The notes: generated from the sequence alone by a model not told the origin. A DNA stretch of 64,000 nt from Alteromonas sp. RKMC-009 (GCF_003584565.2 NZ_CP031010.1:1178001-1242000), one strand, 5' to 3'. Positions 26,799 to 36,615 are shown, numbered from the stretch's first letter. A program made the numbers and translations.

Positions 26799-28347
26799 CA
26801 GGCTTTCTCCTTCGCTGCGTTACACACTCATTGTAGCGCTCGGCGGGTTCATTTTTGGCTTCGATGCCAGCGTGATTTCCGGCGCTATCGGTTTCATTGA
26901 TTTAGCCTTCGGGTTGTCAGACTGGCAGCAGGGGTTTGTTGTCAGCTCCCCCACACTGGGCGCATTGATAGCCATGTGCTGTGCCGGTGCGGTCAGTGAC
27001 GCTATTGGCAGGCGAAAAACCCTTATCATCATTGCTGCGCTGTATCTTGTTTCCGCCCTGGCTTCAGCCCTGTCGGTGAATTACTGGATGCTGGTAAGCG
27101 CCAGGTTTCTTGGCGGCATGGCATTTTGTTCACTGTTAATTGCCCCGGTGTATATCGCTGAAATCAGCGCACCGGAAAATCGCGGCAAAATGGTGTCAGT
27201 AAACCAGCTCAATATTGTCACGGGTCTGGCGCTTTCGTACTTCAGCAATTACGCCTTCCTTCAGCTCAGTGGCAGTGATGCGCAATGGGTCAGTGATCTT
27301 GGGATCAGTGACAACTGCTGGCGTTATATGTTGGGACTGGAAATGATACCGGCGGCCATATGGTTAGTGCTGTTGTTTAAAGTGCCCCGCAGTCCGCGCT
27401 GGCTCATGCTTAAAAATCGTCAGGCAGAAGCAGAACAGGTTGTCAGAAAACTGTTCAGTCATGAGCAGGCTGAAAGACAGCTCGCGGCTATGAGCCAGTT
27501 ATCAGAAAACAAACACTGGCGATGGCGGCAGCGGCTTGGATTTCTGGTTGCACCCCGTATGCGCTTTCCTCTCATTGTCGGATTAATACTGGGTGTGTCA
27601 CAACAAATCACCGGCATTAACGTGATTTTTTTCTACGCCCCGACCATTTTCGAGCATAGCGGAGTCGGCACCGATGCGGCTTTTATGCAGGCAATCTGGA
27701 TAGGGTTAATCAATATTGTTTTTACCATTATTGCTATGGTGACCATTGACCGTTGGGGCAGAAAACCCTTGCTTGTAACCGGACTCTGCGGAGTGATGCT
27801 GAGCATGGCAATCTGTAGCTGGGGCTTTAAGCAAGCCACTTATGAACTGAATTCTGTGGAAGTGGCTGAAATTTCACTTGGCGATCCGGCTCTGGCCTCA
27901 CAACTTGTGCCACTCACCGGCAAGGCATTTTCATCAGACGTGTCATTTAAGCAGTCTTTAATAAATGCACTGGGACAGGAACAATACAGTCAGCATCAGC
28001 GGGTTCTGTTAAGTAAGGGCATCAATATGAATGCACCAGTGGTTCTCTTTGGATTACTGGCGTTTGTGGCATCCTATGCCATGTCTTTAGGGCCTGTCAT
28101 GTGGGCCATGCTGGCAGAAATATTTCCTAATCAGAGCAGGGCCCTCGCCATCTCCGTGGTGGGCGTAGTTAACTCTCTCTCCAGCTTCCTGGTACAGTTT
28201 CTGTTTCCCTGGGAGCTGATGAATCTCGGTGCCGCCGTCACTTTTGCCTCCTACGGTATATTCGCGCTCATCAGTCTGGTGCTGGTGGTTAAACTGTTTC
28301 CGGAAACCAAAGGACGTTCGCTGGAGCAAATCTCTGAGGGATTGTAG
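26791..28347 (+). CDS. MFS sugar porter
   Basis: A 518-residue transporter of the sugar porter family. It shows GFIFGFDASVISGA in helix 1, the loop motif DAIGRRKTL, the PESPRW equivalent PRSPRWLM, QQITGINVIFFYAPTIFE in helix 7, DRWGRKPLL, and a terminal PETKGRSLEQI. It is longer than typical (about 470) because of a hydrophilic insertion of about 65 residues after the ninth helix (about residues 350-415). It is last in the GH1-lacI operon and most likely imports glucose or a beta-glucan disaccharide. Confidence 0.9.
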   Translation: MLNRLSPSLRYTLIVALGGFIFGFDASVISGAIGFIDLAFGLSDWQQGFVVSSPTLGALIAMCCAGAVSDAIGRRKTLIIIAALYLVSALASALSVNYWMLVSARFLGGMAFCSLLIAPVYIAEISAPENRGKMVSVNQLNIVTGLALSYFSNYAFLQLSGSDAQWVSDLGISDNCWRYMLGLEMIPAAIWLVLLFKVPRSPRWLMLKNRQAEAEQVVRKLFSHEQAERQLAAMSQLSENKHWRWRQRLGFLVAPRMRFPLIVGLILGVSQQITGINVIFFYAPTIFEHSGVGTDAAFMQAIWIGLINIVFTIIAMVTIDRWGRKPLLVTGLCGVMLSMAICSWGFKQATYELNSVEVAEISLGDPALASQLVPLTGKAFSSDVSFKQSLINALGQEQYSQHQRVLLSKGINMNAPVVLFGLLAFVASYAMSLGPVMWAMLAEIFPNQSRALAISVVGVVNSLSSFLVQFLFPWELMNLGAAVTFASYGIFALISLVLVVKLFPETKGRSLEQISEGL

Positions 28348-28509
28348 AGAAACCTCATGTGTGTGCAGGCCGGCATTAAGGACAGTTGCGAAAGCAAACT
28401 GAGATGGTAATTTTGCTCAAGAACCCGGTGAAATGGCAGAACTTATGTTGCCATTATCTGGTTAATTTTGATTGTTTCTCTGCATCACACCCTAAAAGAA
28501 AATTACTCT

Positions 28510-28704
28510 ATGAATCTGGCAAACCGGTATCTGAATTATGCATTCACTGGCATGACGTCAGTAATAATTGTACTCACGTTTTTCAAACCTCTCTGGTTTG
28601 TAGAGTACGAGGCATTCAGGATAGTTATCCTGATTGGAGGCGGCTTCCTGCCGGTATTGTATTGCCGGAAGTTGCTAAGGTTTAAGTCAAGTCGTCAAAC
28701 TTAG
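28510..28704 (+). CDS. Possible small membrane protein
   Basis: A 64-residue frame starting MNLANRYLNYAF, with two hydrophobic stretches (GMTSVIIVLTFF and IVILIGGGFLPVLY) and a basic tail. No family is recognised and the ribosome site is weak, so it may not be a gene. The rest of the 28348-28954 gap shows nothing else that I can support. Confidence 0.35.
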   Translation: MNLANRYLNYAFTGMTSVIIVLTFFKPLWFVEYEAFRIVILIGGGFLPVLYCRKLLRFKSSRQT

Positions 28705-28954
28705 CTCTGGTCTTTATCTTGCGGGAGGTGAAAGGTATGTGTAGCTTGTGCGTGCTGCTGGCTAAGGTTTAAACAACTGAAATACACTGGGGTGCAGGGT
28801 GAATTCAGGTTTATAGGCGGCCTTCACTACTTCAAGGTAATTTTTTCAGCAGTTGAAAAGCAAATCATTAGCATCAGGTGCGACACGGTTTGCTACGGCA
28901 GGCCGGTGTTCTTCGGTTAGCCAAATTCAATCAAATGCTTCTTTATAACCCTGT

Positions 28955-29302
28955 TTAGAAGTCATCTATCACTTCTGTGCTCGTTTTTCTGGCACTTTTA
29001 GGCAGCAGTGACAGCTTTTCTTCAATTTGCCTGACTTGCATAGTAAGTCGGCCAGGCTCTGCCTCAAACAGTGTTACACCGACGATTCTGGCTACCTCAA
29101 AAGTTGCTCCTATTTCGCATTTCGGATCTGCTTTTTCTATGCGGGAAAGCATGCCTCTGGAAATACCTGCGCGGTCTGCAACCTCCTGCGCACTCATCTT
29201 TTTCTCGAGTCTGGAGGCACGAATGAGCTTCGCCAACAATGTTAGCGCTTCTTCTGTGTTACGGGAGTAACTTCTGACAGTAGATTTTGGCATTTGCGTC
29301 AC
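28955..29302 (-). CDS. XRE-family HTH regulator, orphan HipB-like antitoxin
   Basis: A 115-residue protein (112 if the ATG at 29293 is used instead of the GTG). The helix-turn-helix MSAQEVADRAGISRGMLSRIEK is followed by a conserved HipB-like region (GATFEVARIVGVTLFE) and a charged tail. Close relatives are normally followed by a hipA kinase toxin. Here the downstream 600 bp hold no recognisable hipA, so the gene appears orphaned. It sits at the edge of the accessory stretch containing the Rhs fragment. Confidence 0.7.
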   Translation of the reverse strand: MTQMPKSTVRSYSRNTEEALTLLAKLIRASRLEKKMSAQEVADRAGISRGMLSRIEKADPKCEIGATFEVARIVGVTLFEAEPGRLTMQVRQIEEKLSLLPKSARKTSTEVIDDF

Positions 29303-29454
29303 ATATGAAACGTTGATGGGATTAATGTTCTATATGAAGCTCATTAAGGCTTAATTTGTCAAATTATCATTTGAGTGAGTTATAGAGTATATGGTGAATC
29401 TCTCAATTCATTATTGATACTGTCCACTTCCCCTTTAATGTTACAGCCAGTCAG

Positions 29455-31224
29455 TTGGGGAATGGCGTTCAGGAGGATGCATACTATCTGCCTGAAACCG
29501 GCTTAGCCGACCACATTCGCGCTAAAAAGGGTAATAGCTGGTTGCATCACATGAACTACTCGGCTGGTTACGATAATTTCGGCAATCTTATTGAAAGTAT
29601 GAACGTCATTACCGGTATGACGATGAATTATGAATACGATTCACTCCACAGGCTCGAAGGTAATACGATTTCGGGTTGGGGTAGTAGTGAAAGGATCAGT
29701 TACAGTTATGACGCTGTGGGTAATCTGCTCTCGAAATCTGATTATGCAGGTACATACCGTTATGGAAATGCAAACCGGAGTGCTGGCGGTAATGCCGGCA
29801 GCAATGCTGTTCGCCAAATAGTGAAAGGAAATAGTACAGTTAATTTCCTCTACGACAATATGGGGAACATGACATCAGGGGATGGGGTGTCACTAGTTTA
29901 TAATGCATACAGACAACCAGTACGCATTGTGAGAAACGGGACGACCTTTGATTTTACTTACGATGCAAATTTAGAAAGGGTCAAAGAAGTACGCAATGGC
30001 ATTACTACTTATGAGATAGATAAGGTATTTGAGAAAAGTTCTGACGGTAGCTGGTCGTTGTATATCGCAGATATTGCGGTATTAAAATATAGCAATAGTG
30101 ACGGGCATTCTATTTTCTACCGCCATAAAGACAGACTTGGCTCGGCCCTTACGTTTACCGATGAAAACGGCAATGTAAGCGGGCGCAGAGCATTTGATCC
30201 ATTTGGTAAGCCACGTGCAGAAAATGGCAGTAGCCTTTCCGTTCCCCGATTAACATTTTTAAATGATTCCGGTCAGGGCGGCCGCAGAGGCTTTACCGAT
30301 CACCGTCACCTTGATGAAGCTCAGCTTATTCATATGAACGGGCGGGTGTACGATTATAACCTTGGGCGGTTTATGTCGGTGGATCCTTTGATACACGAAG
30401 GGTCACAAGGTATTAACCCCTACAGCTACATCATGAACAACCCGTTGGCGGGAACAGATCCGACAGGTTATAAGCCGGAAGAGAAAACGGTCACTGTTAC
30501 CAAGGCTGGCAGCCGCATCAAACGCAAAGTAAAAGTGAGCGCAGAGTCTAATGGAGATGGTACTGCGACACTTTCATTCAGCGGTACTAATGGCGCAGCC
30601 GTCAACGCTGTAAAGAACTCAGTGGTAAACACGCTGTCTGGAGCTAGTTTTGAGGTTGCGGAAATTGGCTCACAAGGAGAAATAGCACGCAACGATCTAT
30701 CATCTAATAAAAACCAGCAAGTGAATCTTACCGGAGAAGAATCCGTTTCTTTGGATGGTGGAGGTAAACTTGTTGAGGATGAGACTCTTCCCGATTACCC
30801 TAACTTACCTAAAGAAGAAGAGTTTTGGGAAGTCGTGAATTCTGCCAGAAAAAATCTTAATGATACGGTTAAATTTATGAGGGAAAAAAATCCGGGGGCA
30901 GAATATGGAATAGCTATTTATAGAAATGAAGACGGCACCTATAGACATGGTAGAGCAAATACGGCGGTTCCTCATGGATATGATCACGGACTGTCAAAAT
31001 CGATACACTTGGTAGAACCACCGTTGCCAATAAAAGGAAACAACGCAGTATTAATCATGCTCTCCGCTAGAAAAAACGCTACTAGGCAAACTATTCTAGG
31101 TAGAAGTTATTTTTATAACCACTTATCAAGAGAAACTGAAACTCCAGTCTTTGTAAAAGGGAGTTATTTTACAAATGCTGCATATTTAACATTCGGAAAA
31201 GATCCGATGTTGAAAATACAATAG
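29455..31224 (+). CDS. Rhs-family C-terminal fragment with polymorphic toxin tip
   Basis: About 590 residues with the YD-repeat pattern (YDSLHRLEGN, YSYDAVGNLLSK, FLYDNMGNMTSGDG). The Rhs core end reads GRFMSVDPLI then NPYSYIMNNPLAGTDPTGY (about residues 320-350). A variable C-terminal domain of about 240 residues follows, AT-rich and unlike the core; part (YGIAIYRNEDGTYRHG) recalls DUF4329. Rhs homology continues upstream of the TTG to about 29434 (NVTASQLGNGV), with the frame open back to 29398, so this is the 3' end of a larger gene whose N-terminus is absent. It is either a displaced Rhs tip or a remnant. A probable immunity gene follows after 19 bp. Confidence 0.78.
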   Translation: MGNGVQEDAYYLPETGLADHIRAKKGNSWLHHMNYSAGYDNFGNLIESMNVITGMTMNYEYDSLHRLEGNTISGWGSSERISYSYDAVGNLLSKSDYAGTYRYGNANRSAGGNAGSNAVRQIVKGNSTVNFLYDNMGNMTSGDGVSLVYNAYRQPVRIVRNGTTFDFTYDANLERVKEVRNGITTYEIDKVFEKSSDGSWSLYIADIAVLKYSNSDGHSIFYRHKDRLGSALTFTDENGNVSGRRAFDPFGKPRAENGSSLSVPRLTFLNDSGQGGRRGFTDHRHLDEAQLIHMNGRVYDYNLGRFMSVDPLIHEGSQGINPYSYIMNNPLAGTDPTGYKPEEKTVTVTKAGSRIKRKVKVSAESNGDGTATLSFSGTNGAAVNAVKNSVVNTLSGASFEVAEIGSQGEIARNDLSSNKNQQVNLTGEESVSLDGGGKLVEDETLPDYPNLPKEEEFWEVVNSARKNLNDTVKFMREKNPGAEYGIAIYRNEDGTYRHGRANTAVPHGYDHGLSKSIHLVEPPLPIKGNNAVLIMLSARKNATRQTILGRSYFYNHLSRETETPVFVKGSYFTNAAYLTFGKDPMLKIQ

Positions 31225-31243
31225 CATGAGGTTTTAAATTTTT

Positions 31244-31717
31244 ATGATTAAAAGTCTTTTTTTACTTATCTTCGCGTTTTGGTCTTTCCATTCATTTGGT
31301 AAGTGTGCAGAAAGCCCGAGCTTTATAGATTCGGCAATTACCTTTGAGAAGAGTTTTAAAAATGTGAAATCTGTTAAATTCAAATATGACGATGGAAGAA
31401 ACATAGATGGAAAGGCTGAATTTGTAGAAGTGACTTCGACAACTTTCTTCGTAAGATACGAATTGGAGTTTGGCATGAAAGGAGCCTATCTTTTCGCCGT
31501 AGATTTAAACGAAAAAAAAGTTTTTTTCGCAAGTTTCATGGATGGAGCTGCTATCCCATTGAGTCTAGTTGAGGGCGAGCTTGATAGCGACCATTGTGCT
31601 ATAAAGTTTGCTGACTCTGATGCCTCATATACTTTAACCTATGGGGTTAAACCGACTATAACATTCGAAATGAAAAACCAGAACTCTGAGAAAGTTAAAA
31701 TTTTTTTTGACTACTGA
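31244..31717 (+). CDS. Putative exported immunity protein for the Rhs tip
   Basis: 157 residues with a signal peptide (MIKSLFLLIFAFWSFHSFGKC), then a beta-rich, charged domain with no family that I recognise. The gene is AT-rich like the toxin tip and lies 19 bp downstream of it on the same strand. That is the canonical position of an immunity gene in polymorphic toxin loci. If correct, the toxin acts in the periplasm or the immunity protein guards the envelope. The function is inferred from position only. Confidence 0.5.
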   Translation: MIKSLFLLIFAFWSFHSFGKCAESPSFIDSAITFEKSFKNVKSVKFKYDDGRNIDGKAEFVEVTSTTFFVRYELEFGMKGAYLFAVDLNEKKVFFASFMDGAAIPLSLVEGELDSDHCAIKFADSDASYTLTYGVKPTITFEMKNQNSEKVKIFFDY

Positions 31718-31759
31718 AAGACAGAATTGAACAATCAATTTTTGAGTTGATATTCGTAT

Positions 31760-31784
31760 CCCCGCCCACCCAGCGGGGCTTTTG
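31760..31784 (+). terminator. Terminator after the Rhs-immunity pair
   Basis: A stem CCCCGC (31760-31765) / GCGGGG (31773-31778) with a 7-base loop, followed by CTTTT, about 40 bp after the immunity stop. The following bases to 32100 contain a second GC hairpin (CCCGC-GTCG-GCGGG near 31837), but no gene that I can support. Confidence 0.6.
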
Positions 31785-32104
31785 TCGCCAAAGTGGTGGC
31801 AAGCATTATTGGAATCATTTCAGCTTGAAACCAAGTCCCGCGTCGGCGGGGTTTGCTATCAATTATATTAATTTAGGCCGCGATGCTAGTTGCGAGGCTT
31901 TCCCACAAAAATCATGGCTTTCGCCAAACGAAAAGACTTTCGGATCACCGAGTCAACATGCGTCCTTGCAGACAATAACGTGCATAATAGAAGACGTTAA
32001 TCTGTTACTGTACATGAATAGCCAGTGTGTAGTGGCATAGTGAATTTGGCCACTAAATTAGAGCTTTAATAATAACTGCATAGCAAAATCAAGTGGCAAT
32101 ATGG

Positions 32105-32136
32105 CAACAAAAAGCAGTGCGCCAGGCGCACTGCTT
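32105..32136 (-). terminator. Terminator of the minus-strand TonB receptor gene
   Basis: An 11-bp perfect stem AAGCAGTGCGC / GCGCACTGCTT (32112-32122, 32126-32136) with a 3-base loop. It is followed on the minus strand by a T-rich tail, just after the receptor stop codon. Confidence 0.85.
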
Positions 32137-32149
32137 CTCCATTCACTTT

Positions 32150-34921
32150 TTATAGTTCAAAAGACAGTCTCACATACGCCTGACGGCCTAATGGATCAGC
32201 GGCGGTAGACAGATACTTGGTGAAAAAGGCTGCCGGTGGTTCGCGATCGAACAGGTTCACGGCACCCATAGCAATCTGATATTGTTCGTTGCCGCCAAAG
32301 CGGAATGCGTACTGTGCATCAATCACCGTGGATGAACTGATCTGTCCCCATGGCGTAGTGTAATTCATCGGCAGGAACACGTCATCTTCCACACCATCAA
32401 TAAAGCGCATGGTGACGTTTGCGGAGTGGGCGTTGTGTAACCAGGATACCTGCATAGTGTCGCGATATTCCGGTGCAACAGAGCCAGGGTTGTTATCGTT
32501 TCTGCGTCCCACTACGTCATACACGGGTTGGTCCGGGCCCACCTGCACGGTGTACTCGTTAATCCAGGTCAGCGAGTTACTGATGCTGAGAATGTGACCA
32601 TCGATGATTTCTGTACGGTAATCCAGACGCCAGTCAATGCCGTTTGTTTCGGTTTTACCCGCATTGAAATATCCCACATTTACCGCCAGTAACCGGCCAT
32701 CAGCATCCCGAATCAAATCAGGCCCGTTTGGATCCCGCTCTATCACCTGAGTTGCTGTTTCTGCCGTTACCTGATTCTCAAACTCAAAGCTCCAGTAATC
32801 TATCGATGTGGTTAATTCATCTGTTACTGTCCAGGTCATGCCGATATTAACGTTAGTTGATTCTTCCGGCTCAAGGTCGGGATTGGCAATTGTATTGATT
32901 ACACGGAAAGTTCCGTTGTCATTCGGGTCCAGCGGATCAATAGTCTGGCTGACGCCGGAAGATGACTGATTCCCCACTGAGTGCGCCAGAGACGGTGCTC
33001 TGAAAGCGGTACTGGCAGAGAGTCTGAAGGTGAGGTCGTCGGTCGCACGCCAGTTAAGACCTAATTTCGGATCAGTAGTGGTGAAGCGCCCGTAGTCTTC
33101 ATAGCGCAACGCCAGTTGCATATCTAAATCCAGTGTCCAGGGCAGGAATAACTCTGCAAAGACAGCATCGATGGTCCGTGAGCCTTGTCCCGGAGACTGC
33201 TTGCCGGTAAAGCCCCAACGTCCGGCCTGCGTCGCCGCATCAACAGTAACTTTACGGGTTTCCTTTCTGGTTTGCCCGCCAATAGCCACACCAATCGTTC
33301 CGCCGGGTAAATCAAACCAGGAGCCGTTGGCAACAAATTCAATGATTTGATAAATCACTTCATCTGAAGAACGGCTGGGTTGCAACAGGTTGTAAAATAC
33401 GCGGTCGTCATGGTTAAGCTGATCTTTACCAAAAGGGCTGAACCAGACACAGTTTCCTTCACCGGCGGTTTCAGCACTACTTGGGTTGCCAAACGGATCT
33501 GTCTGGCAATCAGCGCCACCATAACCATTTAAAGCATTTTGCAACATTTGCAGATCAGTGTCCGGCTCTGTATTCAGTGCGCGCTCCTGACTCCACACCC
33601 CGCTGACTTCGTACTGCCAGTCAGAGAAGCCCAGCTCACCTTTCCCCCCTAATACTAAATGGGTACCGTCCACGTCAGATTCTGCGAGACGGTAATCCGC
33701 ATTAATTCCCAGCACACGGCCATTGAACTGGACATCAACGCCGAAAGGGTTATATGGGTTTTCTGCCGGGACAACAGGGGATCCCAGTGAGATGGGCATA
33801 CTGGCGACACCATAGCGATTACCTTCCTGCTTATAGAAGCGGCCTTCGAAGAACATCTCATGCTCATCATTTACAAGGTAATTGGCTGATGCATAGGTTA
33901 GCCAGGTCTTAGACTCTGGCATGATAGGGTTCATTTGCTGGTAGCTGAACTGGCAAGTGCCGTAAGGAAACGGATTGCTGCCAACATAAATGCCGCCGGT
34001 GCCTTCGGCGGTACAGTGCGGATCGGCCAGCGTCACTCTGTTGCTGCCTGTATCTGCTGAAATCTGGTCGTACAGGGCGGAATAGTTTACCGGTCCGTTT
34101 ACGCCGTTATCGATGATGACATCTGAACCGTCAGCGCCGACAGGGCGCTCTGTAAGTACGAAGTTGCCCGGCTGCGCTGTCCCTGAGGTGTTGTTAGTGG
34201 CTGTGACGGCGCGATCTGAATTCTGCAAATTTGATTTGTACTCGTAGCTGCTGGCAATCATGCCGTGAAACTTGTCGTTTCCGCCGCCCAGTTTAAATTG
34301 CAGCAAATTAGCCGGTGCGTTTTCAATCGCCGTATGTTGCCAGCTGGCCGTCACACCTTCGTAGCGGTCATCGGTTATGATGTTCATGGCGCCGGCTATG
34401 GCATCAGAACCATAAATGGCAGATGCGCCGTCCAGTACGGTTTCAATTCTTCCCACCGCGATAGTGGGAACTAAGGCCGCAAGGTTGGTGTAACTGTTCC
34501 GTTTAGCATCCATTTCCTGTGAAGAAACACGGTGTCCGTTAAGCAATACGAGCGTGGAAGAGGGGCCCAGGCCCCGCAAGTTAGCTGAACGGGTCTGACG
34601 GGATTCTGAGCCGCCGCCGGCGCGGTTATTTACGCCGCCCACACTGCCAGTGTTCGCTGTATTGTTTACAATAATATCGTCCACACCGGAAAAGCCGGAT
34701 TTGAGAATTTCTTCACTGCCGACAATCTGGATGGGTGATGACATGGAAGCCTGTGCATCGCGGGTCACATAACTACCGGTCACTCTGATGACTTCAACGT
34801 CTTTTTCTTCTTTGTCCTGAGCAAAAGCAGTTGTTGATGTAGCCGGGTTAAGCAGGGCGGCGAGAACGGCGAGTTGCAGCTTGCTTCTTAAGAGCGGATG
34901 CTTTTTTGATGTGCTGAACAT
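32150..34921 (-). CDS. TonB-dependent receptor of the esterase/CoA-transferase cluster
   Basis: A 923-residue outer-membrane receptor. A signal peptide (ends near TTAFAQ) is followed by VEVIRVTGSYV, a plug with SSPIQIVGSEEILKSGF and TLVLLNGHRVS, then a barrel ending DPLGRQAYVRLSFEL. The start at MFSTSKKH has AGGA about 9 bases upstream. It lies 239 bp downstream of the tannase-family gene on the same strand, so it may have its own promoter. The AT-rich gap carries a degenerate copy (TTTATACTATT, 35051-35061) of the motif found upstream of the other cluster genes. The ligand is presumably the ester that the cluster degrades. Confidence 0.88.
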   Translation of the reverse strand: MFSTSKKHPLLRSKLQLAVLAALLNPATSTTAFAQDKEEKDVEVIRVTGSYVTRDAQASMSSPIQIVGSEEILKSGFSGVDDIIVNNTANTGSVGGVNNRAGGGSESRQTRSANLRGLGPSSTLVLLNGHRVSSQEMDAKRNSYTNLAALVPTIAVGRIETVLDGASAIYGSDAIAGAMNIITDDRYEGVTASWQHTAIENAPANLLQFKLGGGNDKFHGMIASSYEYKSNLQNSDRAVTATNNTSGTAQPGNFVLTERPVGADGSDVIIDNGVNGPVNYSALYDQISADTGSNRVTLADPHCTAEGTGGIYVGSNPFPYGTCQFSYQQMNPIMPESKTWLTYASANYLVNDEHEMFFEGRFYKQEGNRYGVASMPISLGSPVVPAENPYNPFGVDVQFNGRVLGINADYRLAESDVDGTHLVLGGKGELGFSDWQYEVSGVWSQERALNTEPDTDLQMLQNALNGYGGADCQTDPFGNPSSAETAGEGNCVWFSPFGKDQLNHDDRVFYNLLQPSRSSDEVIYQIIEFVANGSWFDLPGGTIGVAIGGQTRKETRKVTVDAATQAGRWGFTGKQSPGQGSRTIDAVFAELFLPWTLDLDMQLALRYEDYGRFTTTDPKLGLNWRATDDLTFRLSASTAFRAPSLAHSVGNQSSSGVSQTIDPLDPNDNGTFRVINTIANPDLEPEESTNVNIGMTWTVTDELTTSIDYWSFEFENQVTAETATQVIERDPNGPDLIRDADGRLLAVNVGYFNAGKTETNGIDWRLDYRTEIIDGHILSISNSLTWINEYTVQVGPDQPVYDVVGRRNDNNPGSVAPEYRDTMQVSWLHNAHSANVTMRFIDGVEDDVFLPMNYTTPWGQISSSTVIDAQYAFRFGGNEQYQIAMGAVNLFDREPPAAFFTKYLSTAADPLGRQAYVRLSFEL

Positions 34922-35160
34922 GATGTATAGTCCTGAATCTGGTCGGACGGCAACCACTAATGCCGTCCTGTTTTATGTGTTTGCCAGCTCCCGGCTGGCA
35001 GTCCTTATCAGTTCTCATCACACCATGGTGATATCAATAAGTTAAATTGATTTATACTATTAATTAACAAAATTTTAATATGAATGGGTTTTAAGTTTTT
35101 GAAATATAATGATTTGGTGTCTAGGGGATCAGCTAAATTTTTCATCAGCCCATATAGACA

Positions 35161-36615
35161 TTATTTAAGTATGGTTTTGGCGGGGGCTAACTGAAAAGTC
35201 TCTTTTGATTTACCGTTTACCGGTGCGTGGATGACGCCGGGCTCTGTGCCGTGCTCAACCCACTGTTGCAGGGCAGGAAAAGCATCAAATTCGCTGATAA
35301 ACGGACCGCCGGCACAGTGAGACATGCCCGGCACTTCGTAATATCTGGCATTAAAAGACGCTCCGGTATCTGCCGCGGCTTCACGGAAATAGCGTGCCGT
35401 ATCGGCTGATGATACAACCGGGTCTGCCAGGCCATGATAAATAATGAGTTTTCCGCCTTGTTGCATGAAGGCAGACAAATCCGTTTCTGTGGCGTCGATA
35501 CGCGGGGAGAGAGCGTTGCTTGCCCGCTGATAATCTGTGTGCCAGTCAAATGTCCATGGATCCCATTCCGCCTGATCAAATGCCCACAAACGCCAGAAGT
35601 CTGCTCTGGCAGGTTGGGAAGGATTTTTCGGGTCGGCCATATAAGCGGCCCAGCCTGCACCTCCTGTGTATTCACTGCCGGGGGGAAAACCGGGATAGAT
35701 TTGCTCGCCGGTGACAGGATCGACCGGCCCCTGATAAATCTTTTGCAGGCGGGATAGTTTATCAGCGCTCAGGCATTGGGTATCAAGGTCATTTTGACAT
35801 TGCAAAACGGTGAGATCCGGCTTGCACGACTCTGTTCGCAGGATCACGCCCTTTGCCGGGCCAGATTCTTCGCCGCACTGCCGGGCAACGGTTCGGGACA
35901 GCAAAGCGAGATCCGGTTTGGTGATCACCGCTTCTCCCGTTTGTTTGTCATGAAATTGCTGAAAAAGCCACAGAAAGGCGGCATTAAGGGCGACGCGGTT
36001 GTTGCCCGGAGCCCCTGCCAGTACACCGTCAAAATCCTGCGGAAAATACTGAACACTGGCGAGAGCCTGATGGCCACCGGTGGAACATCCGGAAAAATAG
36101 CTGAACTGCGGTGCATCGCCATAGACATGTTCAATGAGGGTTTTACCTGTTTCACTTAATGCATGAACCGCATACCGTCCCCAGTAATCAATCCGTTCAG
36201 GTACGTCTGAGGCGAAACTTAAGTCGTCTCCGCGATGGCCTGTATTTGTAGCCCCCACAGCGAACCCTTTATTCAGAAATGCCGTCATGGCACTTTGGGC
36301 AATACTGTCGCTGTAACCCCCGTTTCCAAAGGCAATAAACCGGCCATTCCATTTATCCGGTGCGGGCAGCCAGGTGTATACCTCAATAAATGAACCGGCT
36401 GACCGGCTGAGCGTTGCAGGTCGCACCTGTGTGGTCACGCGGCAATGTTGCGCTTTAGTTTCAATGTGGCTGACAACGCCGTCTTCCGGCCCGGCTTGTT
36501 TGATAGCGTTGCAAAAGCCGGTCAGATCTTTTGCTGTTAATGTGTGAGAACTCAGAAGGCAAGTGGAAACTGCAAGTTGGCTCAGCAGTAACCGGATTAA
36601 GAACACCCGGCTCAT
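35161..36615 (-). CDS. Tannase/feruloyl esterase family hydrolase (exported)
   Basis: A 484-residue enzyme with a signal peptide (FLIRLLLSQLAVSTCLLSSHTLTA). The catalytic serine is in GCSTGGHQA, Asp in YHGLADPVVSS and His in MSHCAGG. The neighbouring Cys of the GCS and HC motifs make the CS-D-HC arrangement of the tannase/feruloyl esterase family. The start MSRVFLIR is chosen because its ATG overlaps the stop of the HMG-CoA-lyase gene (ATGA). It should cleave a carboxylic ester in the periplasm. Absence of ring-cleavage genes nearby argues against a simple gallate or ferulate pathway. Confidence 0.85.
   Translation of the reverse strand: MSRVFLIRLLLSQLAVSTCLLSSHTLTAKDLTGFCNAIKQAGPEDGVVSHIETKAQHCRVTTQVRPATLSRSAGSFIEVYTWLPAPDKWNGRFIAFGNGGYSDSIAQSAMTAFLNKGFAVGATNTGHRGDDLSFASDVPERIDYWGRYAVHALSETGKTLIEHVYGDAPQFSYFSGCSTGGHQALASVQYFPQDFDGVLAGAPGNNRVALNAAFLWLFQQFHDKQTGEAVITKPDLALLSRTVARQCGEESGPAKGVILRTESCKPDLTVLQCQNDLDTQCLSADKLSRLQKIYQGPVDPVTGEQIYPGFPPGSEYTGGAGWAAYMADPKNPSQPARADFWRLWAFDQAEWDPWTFDWHTDYQRASNALSPRIDATETDLSAFMQQGGKLIIYHGLADPVVSSADTARYFREAAADTGASFNARYYEVPGMSHCAGGPFISEFDAFPALQQWVEHGTEPGVIHAPVNGKSKETFQLAPAKTILK

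Noticed and set aside
31747..32040. Open frame of 97 residues downstream of the Rhs immunity gene
   Set aside because: It begins at a TTG inside a terminator, has no ribosome site, and reads SPASAG-type residues that result from GC hairpin DNA; no coding signal.
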